From Lucinisca nassula (lineage: Eukaryota > Mollusca > Bivalvia > Lucinida > Lucinidae), in NCBI GenBank assembly GCA_963580285.1, contig OY757011.1:156973245-157037244 (forward strand): a DNA stretch of 64,000 nucleotides, in the 5' to 3' direction. A program made the position numbers and the translations under genes. Shown piece after piece: positions 63,541 through 64,000 of the stretch. The notes under the pieces are model-generated. The model saw nothing but the letters and a program-made list of their open reading frames with translations. It was not told the DNA's origin and did not search any database. Each line of letters starts with the position of its first letter. The first letter of the stretch is position 1.

Positions 63541-64000
63541 TTTAGCTCACCTGTCACGTAGTGACAAGGTGAGCTTTTGTGGTCACTTTTTGTCCATCCG
63601 TCGTGCGTGCGTGTGTACGTGCGTGCATGTGTGCGTAAAACTTTTTTCTTCAAACAACATCTCCTAAACCACTGATCGGATTTTGACCAAACTTCACAGG
63701 AATGATCCTTAGGTGGTCCCCTTTCAGAGTTGTTCAAATGGTTCCGGTCCGTTGCACATCTAGGTCACAGGAGCCAAAAATAGATTTTTTTCACTGAAAA
63801 CTTAAAAAATCTTCTTCTCTGAAACCACAAGGCCCAGGTCTTTGATATTTGGTATGAAGCTTCATCTAGTGGACCCTTACCAAGATTGTTCAAATTATAG
63901 TGCTGGGGCCAAAAATGCCCCCCGCCCCAGGGCCCTTTGGTTTTACATAGGCTTATATAGGGCAAAAATTTTAAAAATCTTCTCTCAAACCCCAAGGCCC
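63541..64000 (+). mobile_element. Helentron-like element, 5' part, runs off the window
   Basis: ttagctcacctgtcacgtag with gacaaggtgagctttt, a (GTGC/GTGT)n tract, then the unique 5' stretch and the first one to two ~166-bp units. Confidence 0.78.

Noticed and set aside
59731..64000. Search for the next 3' dynein exon
   Set aside because: No segment resembling the expected C-terminal continuation after HPDM was seen; the region is MITEs, SINEs and unassigned DNA.

Overview
The window is animal nuclear DNA. It is AT-rich, with long introns, GT-AG splice sites, and no bacterial gene organisation. The repeats point to a mollusc, most likely a bivalve: 'TAGCTCACC...CCCTCTTGTT' elements with ~166-bp tandem cores (pearl/Helentron-like), tRNA-derived SINEs, and many short foldback elements. 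The species cannot be named from the sequence alone.

One protein-coding gene is visible, on the + strand. Eleven exons between 20579 and 59730 join without a frame break into 1136 codons of an axonemal dynein heavy chain of the outer-arm beta class (DNAH9/DNAH11/DNAH17-like). The visible part runs from the end of AAA4 through the stalk (CC1, microtubule-binding tip, CC2), AAA5 and AAA6 into the start of the C-terminal region. The 5' exons and the last exons lie outside the window. No exon was recognised in 1-20578 or 59731-64000, so both are probably intron.

Almost everything else is mobile DNA. (1) Helentron-like elements have subterminal inverted repeats, a 3' hairpin and tandem cores: 5140-6739, 23536-30299 with another (23984-27204) nested inside, 41132-43029, 55303-55768, a fragment at 45878-46468, and one running off the end at 63541. 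(2) Three TTAA-flanked (piggyBac-like) MITE families; the largest has 18 copies. (3) Harbinger-like MITEs have GGGCC termini and 3-bp CWG target duplications. (4) TA-flanked pogo/mariner-like MITEs, including a 915-bp element with possible decayed transposase at 62361-63275. (5) Retroposed SINEs of two kinds, several with 11-15 bp target duplications and a shared CGTTAAAC-type tail. (6) A 2.1-kb long-inverted-repeat element at 10412-12546 with a 5-bp target duplication.

The most unusual pattern is modular. A palindromic core (AACAGTGTAGATCC / GGATCTACACTGTTT with a variable inner stem) sits at the centre of several repeat families whose ends are unrelated. A second core (TTAGAACCGCC / GGCGGTTCTAA) also occurs in at least two unrelated frames. 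The inner stems differ between copies but stay self-complementary, so the two arms change together. This is the best candidate here for something undescribed. Many insertions are nested, giving a relative insertion history, and several stop within 15-40 bp of dynein splice sites.
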